A stretch of DNA of 64,000 nucleotides from Methylorubrum populi (lineage in GTDB: Bacteria > Pseudomonadota > Alphaproteobacteria > Rhizobiales > Beijerinckiaceae), in assembly GCA_020741775.1 (NCBI GenBank), contig DYYG01000031.1, positions 31,723 to 95,722 of the forward strand. Direction: 5' to 3'. The notes beneath the pieces are model-generated. The model was not told the origin of the DNA. It searched no databases and saw only the letters and a list, made by a program, of their open reading frames with translations. Both the position numbers and the translations under genes were made by a program. This document shows positions 62,464 to 64,000 of this stretch, in pieces (position 1 is the first letter of the stretch; each line of letters starts with the position of its first letter).

Positions 62464-64000
62464 TCATTTGACGGTCGCGGCCTCGCGGGCGACCTCACCC
62501 GGCTGACGCCCGGCCTCCTTGCCCTCGGGGCGGCTCGGATCCGGCTTGACCGGCGGCGGGCCCAGGAAGGCCGGCACCACGAAGAAGGCCGCGATCAGGG
62601 TGAAGAACAGCGACAGGGCCAGCAGCTCGCCCATGCTCGCCGTGCCGGGATGGCTCGACAGCATTAGCGAGCCGAAGGCGGTGCCGGTGGTCAGTGCCGA
62701 GAAGAAGATCGCCCGGGTCAGGCTGGAGGCGAGCATGTCGACGACGCCGGCCCGCCACGCGATCACGTAGTAGATGTGGAAGGCCACACCCACCGCCAGC
62801 ATCAGCGGCAGGGCGATGATGTTGGCGAAGTTCAGCGGCATGCCGATGACCTTCAGCGCCATCAGCGTCCACAGGGTCGCCAGCACCAGCGGGCCCAGAG
62901 TCATCGCCACGTCCCAGGGTTTGCGCAGGGCCACCGAGAGCAGGATGAAGATCAGGGCGAGCGCGGTCAGGCCCGCCTGCACGAAGGCGCCGAGGATGGT
63001 GTAGCTCGATTCCGTCGTGGCGATCGGCGCGCCGGTGGCGTGAGGATCGACCGTCTGCACTTCCTTGGCGAAGCGGCGCAGCACCTGATCGTCGTTCGAA
63101 TTGCCCTTGGGGTGCACCTCGATGCGGGCGCGGCCGTCGCTCGTCACCCACTCCGCCTTGAGGGGCTTGGGCAGGTTGTCGAGGGTGATCTTCTTCGGGT
63201 CGAGCAGGCCGTTGAGGCGGCTCATCAGCGTCTTCAGATCGGTGGTGAGCGCCACGCTCGCGGCCTCGCGCTTTTCCGCCGGGGCGGAGGCCAGGGTCTC
63301 CAATGTGTTCGAGAGCCGCTCGGCCGCCTTGGCGCCGGCCTCGTTGCCACCGGCAATCGTCTTCAGCGCCGCCGCCGTGTCCTTCAGCGCCTTCACGTTC
63401 TCCGCATCCGTCGGCGGCGGCGGCTTGCGCGCCGGGTTGAGGGCGGGGGCGAGGAGCTGCGCCGTCTCCTGGATCGTGGCGAGCTTCTGGTCCTGGTCAC
63501 GGGGGACGAAGGTGTCGATGGAGATGACCTTGGCCACCGCGTCGAGCTTCATCAGCCGCTCGGACAATTCGGGCACCGCCTCGACGTTCGGCGCCAGCAC
63601 ATCGATGGTGTTGGGGCTGGTGGCCGGATCCTTGATCAGGTCGAGATAGGTCGCGATCGATTCCACCTTCGGGCTGCGCAGGTGCATCGGGTTGGAATCG
63701 AACGGCAGCTTCAGCAGCAGCGGGATGCCGGCGAGCGTGATCAGGCCGACAAAGATCAGCACCCATTTGCGGTGCTCGATGATCCAGTGGTCGACACCCG
63801 CCATCCAGGTCGTCTCGACCGCCCGCTTCTCGCCCTTCGGGTGGAACACCGCGATCAGGGCCGGGAGCAGGGTGAGGGAGAACAGGTAGGCCACGATCAT
63901 GCCGACGCCGGCGATCAGGCCGAGCTCCGACACGCCCCGGAAGGCCGTGGGCAGGAAGGCGAAGAAGCCCGCGACCAGCGACACCGCGGCGAGCGTCAGA
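62464..64000 (-). CDS. hpnN: Hopanoid RND transporter HpnN (N-terminal part outside window)
   Basis: The last 512 residues of an RND/MMPL-family protein, still open at the window end, compared with about 850-880 expected. Visible: first-half end helices (LGLIAGVGMIVAYLFSLTLLPALIAVF), a large periplasmic domain (residues after HWIIEHRKW to about ITLDNLPKPLKAEWV), and the second block of membrane helices (LTALALIFILLSVALR, LPLMLAVGVAFHIYYVIAW, GTAFGSLMLSSHPGTASMG). HpnN moves hopanoids to the outer membrane and matters for stress resistance. It runs convergent to the hpnLMIJK set. Confidence 0.93.
   Translation of the reverse strand, partial: LTLAAVSLVAGFFAFLPTAFRGVSELGLIAGVGMIVAYLFSLTLLPALIAVFHPKGEKRAVETTWMAGVDHWIIEHRKWVLIFVGLITLAGIPLLLKLPFDSNPMHLRSPKVESIATYLDLIKDPATSPNTIDVLAPNVEAVPELSERLMKLDAVAKVISIDTFVPRDQDQKLATIQETAQLLAPALNPARKPPPPTDAENVKALKDTAAALKTIAGGNEAGAKAAERLSNTLETLASAPAEKREAASVALTTDLKTLMSRLNGLLDPKKITLDNLPKPLKAEWVTSDGRARIEVHPKGNSNDDQVLRRFAKEVQTVDPHATGAPIATTESSYTILGAFVQAGLTALALIFILLSVALRKPWDVAMTLGPLVLATLWTLMALKVIGMPLNFANIIALPLMLAVGVAFHIYYVIAWRAGVVDMLASSLTRAIFFSALTTGTAFGSLMLSSHPGTASMGELLALSLFFTLIAAFFVVPAFLGPPPVKPDPSRPEGKEAGRQPGEVAREAATVK

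Overview
The window is high-GC alphaproteobacterial chromosome with dense, mostly collinear genes. The gene set (hopanoid hpn genes, a C30-type glycosylated/acylated carotenoid locus, an ethylmalonyl-CoA-type MaoC hydratase, a sulfonate operon) points to a pink-pigmented methylotroph, Methylobacterium/Methylorubrum, probably close to M. extorquens. This assignment rests on gene content and recalled synteny; no database search was run. I saw no rRNA, tRNA, CRISPR array, insertion sequence or phage module.

Layout. 1-671: 3' end of tatC. 1005-1715: exported DUF5666-like protein. 2401-10522: an alkanesulfonate operon, ssuE-ssuA-ssuC-ssuB-ssuD, followed by two further ssuA paralogues and a FAD/NAD(P)-binding oxidoreductase, closed by a 15-bp-stem hairpin. 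10846-11986: a 69-residue Cys-rich protein and a DUF2147 protein. 12120-20246: a Zn-metallopeptidase divergent from a translationally coupled transglutaminase-DUF2126 / ATP-grasp-alpha-E / transglutaminase operon, a widespread predicted peptide-ligation system of unknown product. 20298-26102: Bcr/CflA exporter, DUF4168 protein, serine hydrolase, ExaC-like aldehyde dehydrogenase.

26254-29431 (minus strand): acyl carrier protein, AMP-forming ligase and PLP-dependent decarboxylase, a trio that looks like the one found in exosortase loci but with no exosortase here. 29795-37835: DoxX-like protein, DHA2 exporter, DUF3313 lipoprotein, a lone AAA ATPase, adenine deaminase, RlmE and Ppx/GppA. 38078-46980 (all minus strand): carotenoid locus with two CrtI/CrtN-family enzymes, a glycosyltransferase and an acyltransferase, with a DUF2141 protein and a two-gene ABC exporter coupled to one of the desaturases. 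47050-54213: HerA-like ATPase, TrmH-family methylase, MaoC hydratase (probable CroR), CDF-like transporter, phosphoesterase, a degenerate alpha/beta hydrolase, a GST and small proteins.

54443-64000: hopanoid side-chain cluster hpnL-hpnM-hpnI-hpnJ-hpnK, with hpnN (cut by the window end) convergent beyond a YfdX-family gene. A StrB1/AGAT-type amidinotransferase lies divergent from hpnL. HpnI, HpnK and HpnJ together make the bacteriohopanetetrol (BHT) cyclitol ether, an aminocyclitol lipid, so the amidinotransferase is a strong candidate for the enzyme that adds the guanidine group known on some Methylobacterium hopanoids. I regard this as the most interesting system in the window.
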